A DNA stretch of 64,000 nucleotides, taken from the NCBI GenBank assembly GCA_002702725.1, contig PABE01000158.1, positions 1 to 64,000 on the forward strand. Reading direction: 5' to 3'. This DNA is from Porticoccaceae bacterium (lineage in GTDB: Bacteria > Pseudomonadota > Gammaproteobacteria > Pseudomonadales > Porticoccaceae). Of the stretch, positions 41,469-52,049 are shown piece by piece. The notes under the pieces are model-generated. The model was not told the DNA's origin, did no database searches, and was given only the letters and a program-made list of their open reading frames with translations. The position numbers and the translations under genes are program-made. Position 1 is the first letter of the stretch; the number at the start of each line of letters is the position of its first letter.

Positions 41469-41956
41469 CCCAATACCTCCCTGGCCATGAACAGTAGCAG
41501 CCAGGCAAGGCCACCGGCAAGCAAGTCGTCGAGCATGATGCCCAGGCCTCCGTGGACGCGGCGATCCAGCAACCGGATAGGCCACGGCTTCCAGATATCA
41601 AAAATGCGGAACAAAACAAATCCCGCCACCAGCCAGGGCCAGGTGGCGGGGAAGGTACTCATCGTCACCCAGACACCGGCGATTTCATCCAGGACAATAC
41701 CCCCGTGGTCGTGGACACCGAGTTTATCGGCCGCGCGGCCGCAAACAGCAATACCGACAATGATGGTGATGCCAAGAATGACCCAGTAGGTGTTGGCGGG
41801 CAGGGTCGCCAGCAAGGGGTACAGGGCGATTGCCAGGAGACTGCCGGCGGTGCCGGGGGCTTTCGGTGACAGGCCACTACCGAAGCCGAAGGCCAGCATC
41901 AGGGTCGGATCCCGAAGCAGGTCGCGAAAGGTGGGAGTGGCTTTAGAAGTGGGCAT
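41465..41956 (-). CDS. pgpA: Phosphatidylglycerophosphatase A
   Basis: A membrane lipid phosphatase of about 163 residues, making phosphatidylglycerol. GFGSGLSPKAPGTAGSLLAI is the family signature, followed by several membrane helices and LDEIAGVW with conserved acidic residues. I place the start at 41956, which overlaps the end of thiL by 14 bases; the frame is open to 42013. The thiL-pgpA pair is usual in gammaproteobacteria. Confidence 0.92.
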   Translation of the reverse strand: MPTSKATPTFRDLLRDPTLMLAFGFGSGLSPKAPGTAGSLLAIALYPLLATLPANTYWVILGITIIVGIAVCGRAADKLGVHDHGGIVLDEIAGVWVTMSTFPATWPWLVAGFVLFRIFDIWKPWPIRLLDRRVHGGLGIMLDDLLAGGLAWLLLFMAREVLG

Positions 41957-42911
41957 AGCCGGCTTGTTCCAGACGGAATGGCTGACCGTCACTGCTGACA
42001 CAGCTGACGCCACTTATACCGCGACCCATGACGCCGATGCGCGTGACCTGTTCACCGGCACCGGCCATCGCCAGCTCCATTTCAGCGGCCCGGCCCGGAG
42101 GAACGGAAAAACATAACTCGTAATCATCGCCGGCGGACAGTGCCCATCGGGTAGCCTGCTCGACACCGAACTCGTCGACAAGCGGCGTACTCAGTGGCAG
42201 CTGGTCCCAGACCAGAGTGCAACCCAGACCACTGTGATGACAGAGGTGTCCGGCGTCCTGAACAAGACCATCGGAGACGTCGATGGCGGCGGACGCAAAA
42301 CCCGCGAGCAACTCACCGGCAGCGAGGCGGGGTGTGGGCAGCCAGTAACGCTCGAGCAGGTACTGGTTGTGACGTTCACCGCCGGAGGTCATTATCGCCA
42401 ATCCGCCGCCGGCATCCCCGGGGGTTCCGGTAACGTACAGGTAGTCGCCGTCGGCCGCCCCGTCGCGCCGCAATGCGTGATTCCTTTCGACGGTGCCCAT
42501 CAGGGTAATGGAGAGGGTCAGCGGTCCTTTGGTGGTGTCGCCGCCGACCAGGGGGCATTGAAAGGTTGATGCGTCTTGCGCCAGACCGAGGCTGAAGGCG
42601 GCGAGCCAGCTGACATCGACAGAGGGCAGGGTCAGCGCCAATTGAAAGCCAAGGGGCCTGGCGCCCATGGCAGCCAGATCGCTGAGGTTGACCCTGAGAG
42701 CGCGGCGGGCCAGCAACGCAGGATCGCAGTTGGCGGGAAAATGGACGGACTCCACCAGGGTGTCCGTCGTGACCGCCAGTTGTCGGTCGGCAGGAATGCT
42801 GAGCAGCGCGCAGTCGTCGCCCACCGCCAGATCGATGCCATCCCCGTCACCACCGAGTCCGGTAAAGTAACGGCGGATCAGGTCGAATTCCCCGGTTGCC
42901 ACCGGCAGCAC
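41943..42911 (-). CDS. thiL: Thiamine-monophosphate kinase
   Basis: A 322-residue ATP-dependent enzyme making thiamine diphosphate. It starts EFDLIRRYFTG and carries VGDDCALL, TTDTLVESVHF, NLSDLAAMGA and AIDVSDGLVQD, the metal and nucleotide sites of the AIR-synthase-like fold. It lies two bases after nusB, in the nusB-thiL-pgpA order of many gammaproteobacteria. Confidence 0.96.
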   Translation of the reverse strand: MLPVATGEFDLIRRYFTGLGGDGDGIDLAVGDDCALLSIPADRQLAVTTDTLVESVHFPANCDPALLARRALRVNLSDLAAMGARPLGFQLALTLPSVDVSWLAAFSLGLAQDASTFQCPLVGGDTTKGPLTLSITLMGTVERNHALRRDGAADGDYLYVTGTPGDAGGGLAIMTSGGERHNQYLLERYWLPTPRLAAGELLAGFASAAIDVSDGLVQDAGHLCHHSGLGCTLVWDQLPLSTPLVDEFGVEQATRWALSAGDDYELCFSVPPGRAAEMELAMAGAGEQVTRIGVMGRGISGVSCVSSDGQPFRLEQAGYAHF

Positions 42912-42913
42912 CT

Positions 42914-43363
42914 TCAGCCTCCGGACCGGCTGGCCCGGATTTCCACCTGGCGGCTTTGGGCCGCCAGTTTATCCAGCACCCCGTTGATATACTTGTGGGC
43001 TTCGCTGGGGCCGTAGGATTTGGCCAGGTTGACGGCTTCGTTGATGGCGACTTTGTACGGCACGTCAATCCGGAACAGCAGTTCATAGGCGCCTATGCGC
43101 AGCACAGCCCGGGAGACAGGGTCCAGGTCTCCTTCCTTGCGGTCGAGGTAGGGGGCGACGGCATTGTCGATTTCCGAGACCCGCCGGGGAATCGCGTGTA
43201 ACAGTTCCCGAAAGAAATGTGTGTCGACCTTGTCCATCTTGTTATCGGTGAAGAATTCCGCCTCGATGACGCCGATATCCGCCCCGGTGAGTTGCCATTG
43301 ATACAGGGCCTGGACGAGCAGGCTGCGGGCCTTGCGGCGGTTGGACGGTTTGTTGCGTTCCAT
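42914..43363 (-). CDS. nusB: NusB, transcription antitermination factor
   Basis: A 149-residue all-helical protein that pairs with NusE (S10) at boxA RNA in rRNA antitermination. It opens with KARSLLVQALYQWQLTG, followed by RVSEIDNAVAPYL and LRIGAYELLFRIDVPYKVAINEAVNLAKSYG. The start at 43363 follows family length; the frame extends upstream only as a shadow of ribH. Confidence 0.95.
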   Translation of the reverse strand: MERNKPSNRRKARSLLVQALYQWQLTGADIGVIEAEFFTDNKMDKVDTHFFRELLHAIPRRVSEIDNAVAPYLDRKEGDLDPVSRAVLRIGAYELLFRIDVPYKVAINEAVNLAKSYGPSEAHKYINGVLDKLAAQSRQVEIRASRSGG

Positions 43364-43370
43364 GATTCGC

Positions 43371-43844
43371 CTACCCCAGCTGCTTGAGGAGGGAGACCAT
43401 TTCCAGCACCGTGAGCACCGCCTCTTCGCCCTTGTTTTCCGGGTTTTCCCCGGAGCGGGCCTGTGCCTGGGCAAGGGTGTCGCAGGTGAGCAGACCAAAG
43501 CCCACAGGCAGACCGGAATCCAGACTGATTCGACCGAGACCGCGGGTGCACTCAGCGCAGACATAGTCAAAGTGGGGGGTGTCGCCGCGGATCACACAGC
43601 CCAGGGCGACAATGGCGTCGACGGTGCCGGAAGCAGCGATTTTCTGGCTGGCCAGGGGCAGCTCAAAGGCCCCCGGGACCCGCACAACCTGAATCTGGCT
43701 GTCGGCGATGCCGTGCCGGCCCAGTGCGGCCAGGGCGCCGTGCAGCAGGTTTTCGGTAATGTCATTGTTCCATCGACTGACGACCACCGCGATGCGGGCA
43801 TCGGCGGCGTCGTAGCTGCCCTCAAGGGGCCTTAGTTTGCTCAT
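43371..43844 (-). CDS. ribH: Lumazine synthase
   Basis: A 157-residue enzyme condensing the ribityl-aminopyrimidine with dihydroxybutanone phosphate. ARIAVVVSRWNNDIT, VPGAFELP and VALGCVIRGDTPHFDYV carry the binding residues, including the catalytic His. It lies between ribBA and nusB, a standard arrangement. Confidence 0.96.
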   Translation of the reverse strand: MSKLRPLEGSYDAADARIAVVVSRWNNDITENLLHGALAALGRHGIADSQIQVVRVPGAFELPLASQKIAASGTVDAIVALGCVIRGDTPHFDYVCAECTRGLGRISLDSGLPVGFGLLTCDTLAQAQARSGENPENKGEEAVLTVLEMVSLLKQLG

Positions 43845-43859
43845 GGTCTGGTCCTGATG

Positions 43860-44987
43860 TCACTCGGCGGCAATGTGTTCGACCACTTCCAGGTCAAACC
43901 CGGACAGGCCCGCATACTTGATCGGTGCGCCCATGACGCGCATTTTGTGCACGCCCAGGTCGCGGAGAATTTGTGAGCCGACACCCACCTGCTGAAACTG
44001 AATCTGCTCGGAGCCGGGTTGGGATTTTTTCACCTTTTCACCGAACACATACTCGAGATCTTCCTCGACGGCGCGGCCGTCCAGGGGGCTGTCGGCGTTG
44101 ATGATAATGATTACCCCGGAATCCTCCCGGGCCAGACAATCCATGGCTTTGTGGATCGTCCAGCGGGGGTACTGTTGCTTGCCGGGTTCGATCAGTGTGA
44201 AAAAATCCCGCAGCTGGCTGGGAATATGCACCCTTACCAGGGTTGGTTTGTCGGGGTCGATGGTGCCCTTGACCATGGCGTGATGGTGCTCGCCCCGGGA
44301 TGCATCGACATAGGTGCGTAGCTGGAAATGCCCGTATTCGGTCTCGATCTCGCGCACCTTGGTGCACTCAACGGTTTTCTCGTGGGCGATGCGATGGTGG
44401 ATCAGGTCGGCAATGGTGCCGATCTTGATACCGTATTGTTCGGCAAAAATTTCCAGGTCGGGGCGTCGGGCCATGGTGCCGTCATCGTTCATGATCTCGA
44501 CGATCACGGCGGCGGGCTCGTAACCGGCCAGACGCGCCAGGTCGCAGCCAGCTTCGGTGTGGCCGGCGCGGCTCAATACGCCGCCGGGCTGGGCCATCAG
44601 GGGGAATATGTGGCCGGGCTGAACGATGTCCCGGGCGGAGGCATTGGGCGCCACCGCCACTTGCACCGTGCGGGCCCGGTCGGCGGCGGAAATGCCGGTG
44701 GTGACCCCTTCGGCGGCCTCGATGGACACGGTGAAGTTGGTGCCGTGGGACGCGCCGTTGGCGTCCACCATCAGCGGCAGGTTGAGCTGCTGGCAGCGCT
44801 CCCTGCTCAGGGTCAGACAGATCAGGCCGCGGGCATTTTTGGCCATGAAGTTGATATCTTCCGGGCGAACCCGGGAGGCAGCCATGATGAGGTCGCCCTC
44901 ATTCTCGCGGTCCTCGTCGTCCATGAGAATGACCATCCGGCCTTCGCGGATCTCCTCGATCAACTCCTCGACGGTGTTCAGCTTCAT
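43860..44987 (-). CDS. ribBA: DHBP synthase fused to a degenerate GCH II-like domain
   Basis: A 375-residue protein. Residues 1-200 are dihydroxybutanone-phosphate synthase: MVILMDDEDRENEGDLIMAA, the Cys-free metal site and SRAGHTEAGCDLARLAG. Residues 205-375 resemble GTP cyclohydrolase II but lack the zinc cysteines (no C-x10-C-x-C) and the RQEGRGIGL loop, having instead INADSPLDGRAV. The second half is therefore probably inactive in GTP opening, consistent with the intact separate ribA at 40132-40734. No FMN riboswitch is visible in the 110 bp upstream. Confidence 0.93.
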   Translation of the reverse strand: MKLNTVEELIEEIREGRMVILMDDEDRENEGDLIMAASRVRPEDINFMAKNARGLICLTLSRERCQQLNLPLMVDANGASHGTNFTVSIEAAEGVTTGISAADRARTVQVAVAPNASARDIVQPGHIFPLMAQPGGVLSRAGHTEAGCDLARLAGYEPAAVIVEIMNDDGTMARRPDLEIFAEQYGIKIGTIADLIHHRIAHEKTVECTKVREIETEYGHFQLRTYVDASRGEHHHAMVKGTIDPDKPTLVRVHIPSQLRDFFTLIEPGKQQYPRWTIHKAMDCLAREDSGVIIIINADSPLDGRAVEEDLEYVFGEKVKKSQPGSEQIQFQQVGVGSQILRDLGVHKMRVMGAPIKYAGLSGFDLEVVEHIAAE

Positions 44988-45097
44988 AGGTTTCTAACTC
45001 CCGGGTCTCTGTGCGGCTTGCGACAGACTTTGGCCTTGGCGAAAAGGGTGGCGATTCTACCACATCAGCGGGCTGGGCCGGAGCGCTGCCGTTGGGA

Positions 45098-45706
45098 TCA
45101 GGCTTCCGCCGCCTTGTCGCCGAGCAGCAGGCGTTCTAGGTAGCGGGCAATGACGTCCACTTCGATATTCACCCGGGTGCCCGCCTGATAGCCGCCGATA
45201 ACGGTGACTTCGCGGGTATGGGGCACGATATTGATCTCGAATTCGGCCCCTTCCACCTTGTTGACTGTCAGGCTGACGCCGTCGATGGTCACCGAACCCT
45301 TGTGGGCGATGTAGCGGGCCAGCGGATCGGGGACCCTTACGCGAAACCGCTCCGACCGGGCGTCGCTGATGCGGCTGAGTACCTGGCCGATGCCGTCAAC
45401 ATGGCCGGAGACAATGTGTCCGCCCAGGCGGGACTCGGGTAACAGCGCGCGCTCAAGGTTGACATGGGTGCCGGTCTGCCACTGCCCTGCAGTGGTCATG
45501 GCGAGCGTCTCGCGGGAAACATCGGCGACAAAACCGTCGCCCGGCAGGTCGACCACAGTCAGGCAAACGCCATTGACCGCCACGCTGTCCCCGAGCCGAA
45601 GCTCGGCTGCCGGCAGCTCGCCGGTGTTGACCGTGAGGCGCAGGTCTCCGTCCTTCGGCTCAGTGCGGGCGATCTGGCCCTTGGCTTCGACAATGCCGGT
45701 AAACAT
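45098..45706 (-). CDS. ribE: Riboflavin synthase, alpha subunit
   Basis: A 202-residue enzyme turning two lumazine molecules into riboflavin. It starts MFTGIVEAKG and shows the internal duplication of two barrels: LGDSVAVNGVCLTV and KGSVTIDGVSLTVN. The stop of ribD lies one base upstream of its ATG. The 110 bp gap to ribBA holds a possible TAGAAT-type -10 box. Confidence 0.96.
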   Translation of the reverse strand: MFTGIVEAKGQIARTEPKDGDLRLTVNTGELPAAELRLGDSVAVNGVCLTVVDLPGDGFVADVSRETLAMTTAGQWQTGTHVNLERALLPESRLGGHIVSGHVDGIGQVLSRISDARSERFRVRVPDPLARYIAHKGSVTIDGVSLTVNKVEGAEFEINIVPHTREVTVIGGYQAGTRVNIEVDVIARYLERLLLGDKAAEA

Positions 45707-45707
45707 G

Positions 45708-46829
45708 TTACTTCTCCCCCGGTTTCGCAGTGATACGCCAGTCGCTGCCGACGGCGCGGATATCGGTAATAGTCAGTGGCAGGCTCTCGCCCATGGCTTC
45801 CAGCGGCAGGGTCAGCAGTGGGCGGGCGTTGCTGCCCATCAGCTTGGGCGCCATATACACCACCAGTTGATCGACAAGTCCCGCAGCCACGAACGCGCCG
45901 CACAGCTCGGCGCCGGCTTCCACCAAAACATCATTGCAGCCGCGCTGGGCGAGCTCGTCCAGCAAAGCGCGCAGATCGAGACGTTGCTTCCCGTCCGGGA
46001 GGAGCAGTACCTCGGCATCCATAGCCGATAGTAGCGCGGCTTTCTCCGAGTCAATTTCCCTTGTTGCGACGACCACCTTGCCGGGGCCCTTGAGTACGTT
46101 GGCATGGGAAGGGGTTTGTAACCGGCTGTCCAGGATAACGCGCATGGGGGGATGACTGGCAATCTCTTCGCCATTGGCCAGCTCCAGTTCATGCGCCCTC
46201 ACCGACAGGCGGGGATCATCCCGCAGTACGGTACCAATGCCGGTGACAATGGCGTCACTGGCGGCGCGCAGGCGTTGGACATCCCGGCGGGCTTCCGGCC
46301 CTGTGATCCACTGGCTTTCGCCACTGGCCATGGCGGTGCGGCCGTCGAGACTCATGGCCAGTTTGATCGTCACCCTGGGCAGGCCGCTGGTGCAGCGCCG
46401 GATAAAGCCGGGGTTGAGCGCTTGCGCCTCGGCTTCCATCAGCGGTCCGCGGACGATGATTCCCGAACCGGTCAGCGCCTCAATGCCGCCGCCTGCGATC
46501 CCGTGGGGATCGGCCATGCCGTAAACCACTTCGTGGATGCCGGCCTTGATCAGCGCCTGGGAGCACGGCCCTGTGCGGCCGTGATGGTTGCAGGGTTCCA
46601 GACTCACGTACGCGGTGGCGCCCTGTGCCCGCGGGCCGGCATCGGCGAGGGCGTTGATTTCGGCATGGGGCTCACCGGCGCGGTGGTGGTGGCCCTCACC
46701 GACCACTTCCCCGTCCCGGACGATCACGCAACCGACACGGGGATTGGGTCTTGCTGTGTACCAGCCAAGCCGGGCGAGCCGGATGGCCCTGGCCATGTGG
46801 CGACGATCCTCAGTGGTGAAGGCGGTCAT
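45708..46829 (-). CDS. ribD: RibD, bifunctional deaminase/reductase
   Basis: A 373-residue protein. The N-terminal zinc deaminase domain has [10 protein letters not shown] and [13 protein letters not shown] near residues 50-85. The C-terminal reductase starts near 150 with [12 protein letters not shown] and ends with [11 protein letters not shown] and [10 protein letters not shown]. It deaminates and then reduces the pyrimidine intermediate of riboflavin synthesis. The start overlaps nrdR by four bases. Confidence 0.96.
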   Translation of the reverse strand: MTAFTTEDRRHMARAIRLARLGWYTARPNPRVGCVIVRDGEVVGEGHHHRAGEPHAEINALADAGPRAQGATAYVSLEPCNHHGRTGPCSQALIKAGIHEVVYGMADPHGIAGGGIEALTGSGIIVRGPLMEAEAQALNPGFIRRCTSGLPRVTIKLAMSLDGRTAMASGESQWITGPEARRDVQRLRAASDAIVTGIGTVLRDDPRLSVRAHELELANGEEIASHPPMRVILDSRLQTPSHANVLKGPGKVVVATREIDSEKAALLSAMDAEVLLLPDGKQRLDLRALLDELAQRGCNDVLVEAGAELCGAFVAAGLVDQLVVYMAPKLMGSNARPLLTLPLEAMGESLPLTITDIRAVGSDWRITAKPGEK

Positions 46830-47302
46830 TTCGACTCCCCTGTTTGAGCGGCCTTTTTTTCCAGCCGGTCCAGCTCGGCACGAAACTCGTTGATGTCCTG
46901 AAAACTGCGGTAAACCGAGGCAAACCGCACATAGGCGACCTGGTCCAGCTCGCGCAATTCATCCATGACCCGTTCGCCGATAAGCCGCGAAGGTACCTCC
47001 CGTTCGCCGGTGGTTTGCAGATCGTGTTTGATGTGGGAGATTGCGGCCTCAATGGCTTCGACACTGACCGGACGTTTTTCCAGCGCCCGTTGCAGGCCCG
47101 AGCGCAGTTTGGATTCGTCAAAGGGTTCCCGGGTGCCGTCGCTCTTGATCACCCGGGGCATGAGCAGCTCCGCCACCTCGAAGGTGGTAAAACGCTCCTT
47201 GCAGGACAGACACTCCCGTCGCCGGCGCACCTGAACGCCGTCCGCCACCAGCCGGGAGTCGATGACCTTGGTGTCTTCAGCGCCGCAAAACGGACAGTAC
47301 AT
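46826..47302 (-). CDS. nrdR: NrdR, repressor of ribonucleotide reductase genes
   Basis: A 158-residue zinc-ribbon and ATP-cone regulator. The ribbon uses C3/C6 ([10 protein letters not shown]) and C31/C34 ([11 protein letters not shown]). The ATP-cone [19 protein letters not shown] senses ATP/dATP levels. It lies between glyA and ribD and overlaps ribD by four bases. Confidence 0.96.
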   Translation of the reverse strand: MYCPFCGAEDTKVIDSRLVADGVQVRRRRECLSCKERFTTFEVAELLMPRVIKSDGTREPFDESKLRSGLQRALEKRPVSVEAIEAAISHIKHDLQTTGEREVPSRLIGERVMDELRELDQVAYVRFASVYRSFQDINEFRAELDRLEKKAAQTGESK

Positions 47303-47396
47303 GGCACAAATGCCTATGATTCAGAGAGTTGGAAATAATAGGCCCGGGCAGGACATCAGGCAACCGGAATACGGTCGGGAGCTGGAAAGCGGAAGC

Positions 47397-47421
47397 GCCC
47401 CGCCGGCTCTTGCGGCGGGGC
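47397..47421 (-). terminator. Hairpin between glyA and nrdR, possible terminator
   Basis: GCCCCGCCG (47397-47405) pairs with CGGCGGGGC (47413-47421) just downstream of the glyA stop. On the minus strand the tail is only modestly T-rich (GCTTCCGCTTTCC), so termination may be partial. Confidence 0.5.
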
Positions 47422-47430
47422 AATCTCGGC

Positions 47431-48693
47431 TCAAGCGTAAACCGGGAAACGGCGGCAGATGTCCAGAACCTTTTGCTTGACGTCGGCGATGGCCGGTGCG
47501 GCTTCGCCCCTTTCCAGGGCGTCGAGCACGTCGCACATCCAGTGGGTCAGCTGCACGCACTCCTGTTCCTTGAAACCGCGGGTGGTGACAGCGGGTGTGC
47601 CGACCCGGAGGCCGGAGGTGATAAACGGTGAACGGGGGTCGTTGGGTACCGCGTTTTTATTGACGGTGATATTCGCTTCGCCCAGCGCGGCATCCGCATC
47701 TTTCCCGGTATAGGGCTTTTCGATCAGATCCACCAGCATCAGGTGGTTCTCGGTGCCGCCGGACACAATCTTGATGCCCCGCTCGATAAAGGTGTTGGCC
47801 ATGGCCTTGGCGTTTTTGACCACCTGTTGTTGGTAAGTTTTGAATTGGGGAGTGGCCGCTTCCTTGAAGCTCACCGCCTTGGCGGCGATGACGTGCATCA
47901 GGGGTCCGCCCTGGCCGCCGGGGAACACCGCGGAGTTGAATTTTTTCTGCAGTTCTTCATTGGCGCGGGCCAGAATGATGCCGCCCCGGGGGCCGCGCAG
48001 GGTCTTGTGGGTGGTGGAGGTCACAACATCCGCAAAAGGCACCGGGTTGGGGTAGACGTCGGCCGCGACCAGGCCCGCCACGTGGGCCATATCCACCATC
48101 AGGTAGGCGCCGACCCTGTCGGCGATGTCGCGGAATTTTGCCCAGTCCACCACCTGGGAATAGGCGGAGAAGCCGGCGACGATCATCTTCGGATTGTGTT
48201 CCAGGGCCAGCCGCTCGACCTCGTCGTAGTCGATGAGACCGGTCTCGTTGTCGAGTCCATACTGCACCGCGTTGTACATGCGACCGGAGAAGTTCGGTTT
48301 GGCGCCGTGGGTCAAGTGGCCACCCGCATCCAGGCTCATGCCCAGCACAGTGTCGCCGGGCTGTAGCAGCGCGAGGTAAACGGCGGCGTTGGCCTGGGAG
48401 CCGGAGTGGGGCTGGACATTGGCGTAGTCGGCGCCGAACAGCGCCTTGACCCGCTCTATCGCCAACTCTTCCGCCTGGTCGACGTATTCACAACCACCGT
48501 AGTAGCGTTTGTGCGGGTAGCCCTCGGCGTATTTGTTGGTGAGCACCGAGCCCTGCGCGGCCATGACCAGGGGGCTTGCATAGTTTTCGGAGGCGATGAG
48601 TTCAATGTGCTCTTCCTGGCGGCGCTCCTCTTTCTGCATGGAGGCCCACAGGTCCGGGTCATACTGGGCGAGAGTCAAGGATTGATCGAACAT
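47431..48693 (-). CDS. glyA: Serine hydroxymethyltransferase
   Basis: A 420-residue pyridoxal-phosphate enzyme linking serine, glycine and one-carbon metabolism. [31 protein letters not shown], the PLP-lysine segment [14 protein letters not shown] and [13 protein letters not shown] are present. The start at 48693 ([12 protein letters not shown]) follows family length; the frame is open to 48756. A hairpin separates it from nrdR. Confidence 0.97.
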   Translation of the reverse strand: MFDQSLTLAQYDPDLWASMQKEERRQEEHIELIASENYASPLVMAAQGSVLTNKYAEGYPHKRYYGGCEYVDQAEELAIERVKALFGADYANVQPHSGSQANAAVYLALLQPGDTVLGMSLDAGGHLTHGAKPNFSGRMYNAVQYGLDNETGLIDYDEVERLALEHNPKMIVAGFSAYSQVVDWAKFRDIADRVGAYLMVDMAHVAGLVAADVYPNPVPFADVVTSTTHKTLRGPRGGIILARANEELQKKFNSAVFPGGQGGPLMHVIAAKAVSFKEAATPQFKTYQQQVVKNAKAMANTFIERGIKIVSGGTENHLMLVDLIEKPYTGKDADAALGEANITVNKNAVPNDPRSPFITSGLRVGTPAVTTRGFKEQECVQLTHWMCDVLDALERGEAAPAIADVKQKVLDICRRFPVYA

Positions 48694-48809
48694 GGCTTTG
48701 CGCTTCCCGAGGTGGTGTGAAGACTGGCGGAAAAGAAAGGGGCGAATTTTACACAAAGCGGGGGTTGACGGCCAATATTAATCCGGAGCCTCGTCGCCGG
48801 AATCGAAAA

Positions 48810-49145
48810 TCAGGGGCGCGCATCGGCTGTGAAATGGAGTGCCAGCCAGAGGGTATCTTCTGTCTCCGACGTCCATTCGACCCGATGGCGGCAGTGGGCC
48901 GGCAGCAATAAATAGTCGCCGGGGGAAAGATCAACTAACCGATCATCGTCCGCCAGCCGCAGTTGCGCCGCTCCTTTAAGCAACACTACCCATTCGTCCT
49001 GCGCCTGGTCGTACCACTGGCCAGGCGACGTCCTGTGTCCCCGTGAAACAATGCGCTCTAACTGAAAGGCGCCGCCCGAAGCGAGGGGTTCGAACAGTTC
49101 CTCCGGCAGGGCAGACGACGGACTGTCAAACAGGTTGCCGGTCAC
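48810..49145 (-). CDS. Cupin-domain protein
   Basis: A 111-residue single cupin barrel. [13 protein letters not shown] and [20 protein letters not shown] are the two cupin motifs; the second keeps His residues, whereas the first has lost the usual HxH and shows only W/V, so metal binding is uncertain. The function is unknown. Its start overlaps the ubiD stop by four bases. Confidence 0.8.
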   Translation of the reverse strand: MTGNLFDSPSSALPEELFEPLASGGAFQLERIVSRGHRTSPGQWYDQAQDEWVVLLKGAAQLRLADDDRLVDLSPGDYLLLPAHCRHRVEWTSETEDTLWLALHFTADARP

Positions 49146-50611
49146 GTTTCAATACCCAGGCTGTCCCAGAGGTCGTCCACCCGCTTGACCACGGCCTCGT
49201 CCATGGCGATGGGCGTGCCCCATTCCCGGGTGGTTTCTCCCGGCCACTTGTTGGTGGCGTCAAAACCGATCTTCGAGCCCAGGCCCGATACCGGCGAGGC
49301 GAAGTCCAGGTAGTCGATGGGGGTGTTGTCGATGATGACCGTATCCCGGCCCGGGTCCATGCGGGTTGTCATGGCCCAGATCACATCGCGCCAGTCCCGG
49401 GCATCGACGTCATCATCGGTCACCACGACAAACTTGGTGTACATGAACTGACGCAGGAACGACCAAACCCCCATCATTACCCGCTTGGCGTGGCCGGGGT
49501 ACTGCTTTCTTATGGTCACCACCGCAAACCGATAGGAGCAGCCCTCCGGCGGCAGGTAGAAGTCGACGATCTCGGGGAACTGCTTCTGCAACAGGGGTAC
49601 GAACACTTCGTTGAGGGCCACGCCGAGTACCGCCGGCTCGTCCGGCGGCCGGCCCGTGTAGGTGCTGTGGTAGATCGGGTCCCGGCGGTGGGAAATACGT
49701 TCGACGGTGAATACCGGAAAGCGGTCCACTTCGTTGTAATAGCCGGTGTGATCGCCAAATGGCCCTTCGTCCGCCATGTCGTCGGGATGGATATGCCCTT
49801 CGAGGATGATTTCCGCGGTGGCCGGCACCTGCAGGTCAGAGCCCAGGCATTGCACCACTTCGGTTTTCTCGCCCCGCAAAAGGCCTGCGAAGGCGTACTC
49901 GGACAAAGCATCCGGCACCGGTGTTACGGCGCCGAGGATCGTCGCGGGGTCGGCGCCCAGGGCAACGGCGACCGGGAATGGCTTGCCCGGATGCTCCCGC
50001 TGCCAGTCCCGAAAATCCAGGGCTCCGCCCCGGTGCGACAGCCAGCGCATGATGACCCGGTTCCTGCCGATGACCTGCATCCGGTAGATGCCCAGGTTCT
50101 GGCGCACTTTTTCCGGCCCCCGGGTGACCACCAGCGGCCAGGTAATCAGCGGGCCGGCATCGCCGGGCCAACAGGTCTGGACGGGAATGGTGCCGAGGTC
50201 TACAGCCTCGCCTTCAATCACGTTGTCCTGGCAGGGGGCTTTTTTGACCACCTTCGCGGGCATGTTGAGCACCTGCTTGAAATCGTGGCGCTTGGCCCAC
50301 AGGTCGCGCAGTCCCTTGGGCGGCTCGGGCTCCTTGAGAAACGCCAGCAGCTGGCCCACGTCCCGAAGCGCTGCGACGTTGTCCTGCCCCATGCCGAGGG
50401 CGACTCGCTCCGGGGTGCCGAACAGGTTGGTGAGCACCGGCATTGATGAACCCCTGACGTTCTCGAACAACAGGGCGGGGCCCCCGCGCTTCAGGGTGCG
50501 ATCGCTGATTTCGGTGATTTCCAGGTGCCGGTCAACCTCCTGGCGAACACGTTTCAGTTCGCCGCGCTTTTCCAGCAATGCAATAAATTCCCTTAAATCC
50601 CGATAGCTCAC
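49142..50611 (-). CDS. ubiD: UbiD, prenylated-FMN decarboxylase of ubiquinone synthesis
   Basis: A 489-residue enzyme removing the carboxyl group from octaprenyl-hydroxybenzoate. It begins [47 protein letters not shown] and [10 protein letters not shown] are conserved family segments. It needs prenyl-FMN from UbiX, which is not in the window. It lies downstream of rho, separated by a terminator. Confidence 0.95.
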   Translation of the reverse strand: MSYRDLREFIALLEKRGELKRVRQEVDRHLEITEISDRTLKRGGPALLFENVRGSSMPVLTNLFGTPERVALGMGQDNVAALRDVGQLLAFLKEPEPPKGLRDLWAKRHDFKQVLNMPAKVVKKAPCQDNVIEGEAVDLGTIPVQTCWPGDAGPLITWPLVVTRGPEKVRQNLGIYRMQVIGRNRVIMRWLSHRGGALDFRDWQREHPGKPFPVAVALGADPATILGAVTPVPDALSEYAFAGLLRGEKTEVVQCLGSDLQVPATAEIILEGHIHPDDMADEGPFGDHTGYYNEVDRFPVFTVERISHRRDPIYHSTYTGRPPDEPAVLGVALNEVFVPLLQKQFPEIVDFYLPPEGCSYRFAVVTIRKQYPGHAKRVMMGVWSFLRQFMYTKFVVVTDDDVDARDWRDVIWAMTTRMDPGRDTVIIDNTPIDYLDFASPVSGLGSKIGFDATNKWPGETTREWGTPIAMDEAVVKRVDDLWDSLGIET

Positions 50612-50741
50612 GTGGTTTTTCTTCCGCTAAAGATGGAGGCAAAGTGTTGCCCCTGTGCCTGGGGAATGCAAGAGTCCGGTCTGCGCCTGACATCTTTTGG
50701 CCCTGTCCCGGCAACGGCTTGCCCTGGAGAGCCGAAAATAA

Positions 50742-50767
50742 AAAAGCCGGCGGTGAGGCCGGCTTTT
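50742..50767 (-). terminator. Rho-gene intrinsic terminator
   Basis: AAAAGCCGGC (50742-50751) and GCCGGCTTTT (50758-50767) form a 10-bp stem around GGTGAG, followed on the minus strand by T-rich sequence. It lies 22 bp after the rho stop and would also work weakly on the plus strand. Confidence 0.8.
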
Positions 50768-50789
50768 ATCGCGGAGCGCAAAAGGGGGG

Positions 50790-52049
50790 CTATTTGCGCT
50801 TCATGGCATTGAAGAACTCGTCGTTGTTCTTGAAGCTTTTGAGCTTGTCGACCAGGAACTCCGTGGCCGGCACATCTTCCATGTCGTTGAGCAGCTTGCG
50901 CAGGATCCACACCCGCTGGAGCTCGCCCTCGCCCATGAGCAGTTCTTCCCGGCGGGTACCGGAGCGGCGGATATTGATGGCGGGAAATACCCTGCGCTCG
51001 GCGATCTTGCGGTCGAGATGCAGCTCCAGGTTACCGGTGCCCTTGAATTCTTCGTAGATAACCTCGTCCATTTTCGAGCCCGTATCCACCAGGGCCGTGG
51101 CAATGATGGTGAGGCTGCCACCCTCCTCGATGTTCCGGGCGGCGCCGAAAAAGCGCTTGGGCTTTTCCAGGGCATGGGCGTCGACACCACCGGTCAGTAC
51201 CTTGCCGGAGGACGGTTGGACGGTGTTGTAGGCGCGGGCGAGACGGGTGATGGAGTCGAGGAGAATAACCACATCTTTTTTGTGTTCCACCAAGCGCTTG
51301 GCTTTTTCGATTACCATCTCGGCCACCTGTACGTGGCGGGCCGGCGGCTCATCGAAGGTGGATGCCACCACTTCGCCGCGGACGGTGCGCTGCATTTCGG
51401 TGACCTCCTCCGGGCGCTCATCGATCAGCAGCACGATCATGTAGCACTCGGGATTGTTGCGGATGATCGCCTGGGCGATGTGCTGCATCATGATGGTTTT
51501 ACCGGCCTTGGGCGGTGCCACGATCAGTCCCCGCTGACCCTTGCCGATGGGGGAAACCAGATCGATGATGCGGCCGGTCAAGTCCTCAGAACTGCCGTTG
51601 CCCGCTTCCAAGGGCAGACGATCGTTGGGGAACAGGGGCGTCAGGTTTTCAAAGAGGATCTTGTTGCGGGCATTTTCCGGCTTGTCGAAATTGATATTGT
51701 CGACCTTGAGCAGGGCGAAGTAGCGCTCGCCTTCTTTCGGCGGGCGAATCTTGCCGGAGACGCTGTCCCCCGTACGGAGGTTGAAGCGGCGAATCTGGCT
51801 GGGGGATACGTAAATGTCGTCGGGGCCGGCGAGATAGGAGGCGTCGGCGGAGCGCAGAAAGCCAAAGCCATCGGGCAGAATTTCCAGCACCCCATCACCG
51901 TAGATGTCTTCGCCGCTTTTGGCGTGGCGTTTGAGGATGTTGAAGATAATGTCCTGTTTGCGCGAACGGGCGACGTTTTCGAGGCCGATTTCTTCGCCGA
52001 TTTGCACGAGTTCGGCAATGGGTTTGGTTTTCAGATCAGTCAGATTCAT
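50790..52049 (-). CDS. rho: Transcription termination factor Rho
   Basis: A 419-residue hexameric RNA helicase. The N-terminal RNA-binding domain contains [15 protein letters not shown] near residue 55, Walker [12 protein letters not shown] near 180 and [13 protein letters not shown] near 208. The C-terminal part has [19 protein letters not shown] and NLELHLDR. It lies downstream of trxA, as in Pseudomonas and E. coli. Confidence 0.98.
   Translation of the reverse strand: MNLTDLKTKPIAELVQIGEEIGLENVARSRKQDIIFNILKRHAKSGEDIYGDGVLEILPDGFGFLRSADASYLAGPDDIYVSPSQIRRFNLRTGDSVSGKIRPPKEGERYFALLKVDNINFDKPENARNKILFENLTPLFPNDRLPLEAGNGSSEDLTGRIIDLVSPIGKGQRGLIVAPPKAGKTIMMQHIAQAIIRNNPECYMIVLLIDERPEEVTEMQRTVRGEVVASTFDEPPARHVQVAEMVIEKAKRLVEHKKDVVILLDSITRLARAYNTVQPSSGKVLTGGVDAHALEKPKRFFGAARNIEEGGSLTIIATALVDTGSKMDEVIYEEFKGTGNLELHLDRKIAERRVFPAINIRRSGTRREELLMGEGELQRVWILRKLLNDMEDVPATEFLVDKLKSFKNNDEFFNAMKRK

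Noticed and set aside
44988-45097. Possible FMN riboswitch between ribE and ribBA
   Set aside because: None of the conserved RFN blocks is visible and the gap is only 110 bp; a simple promoter fits better.
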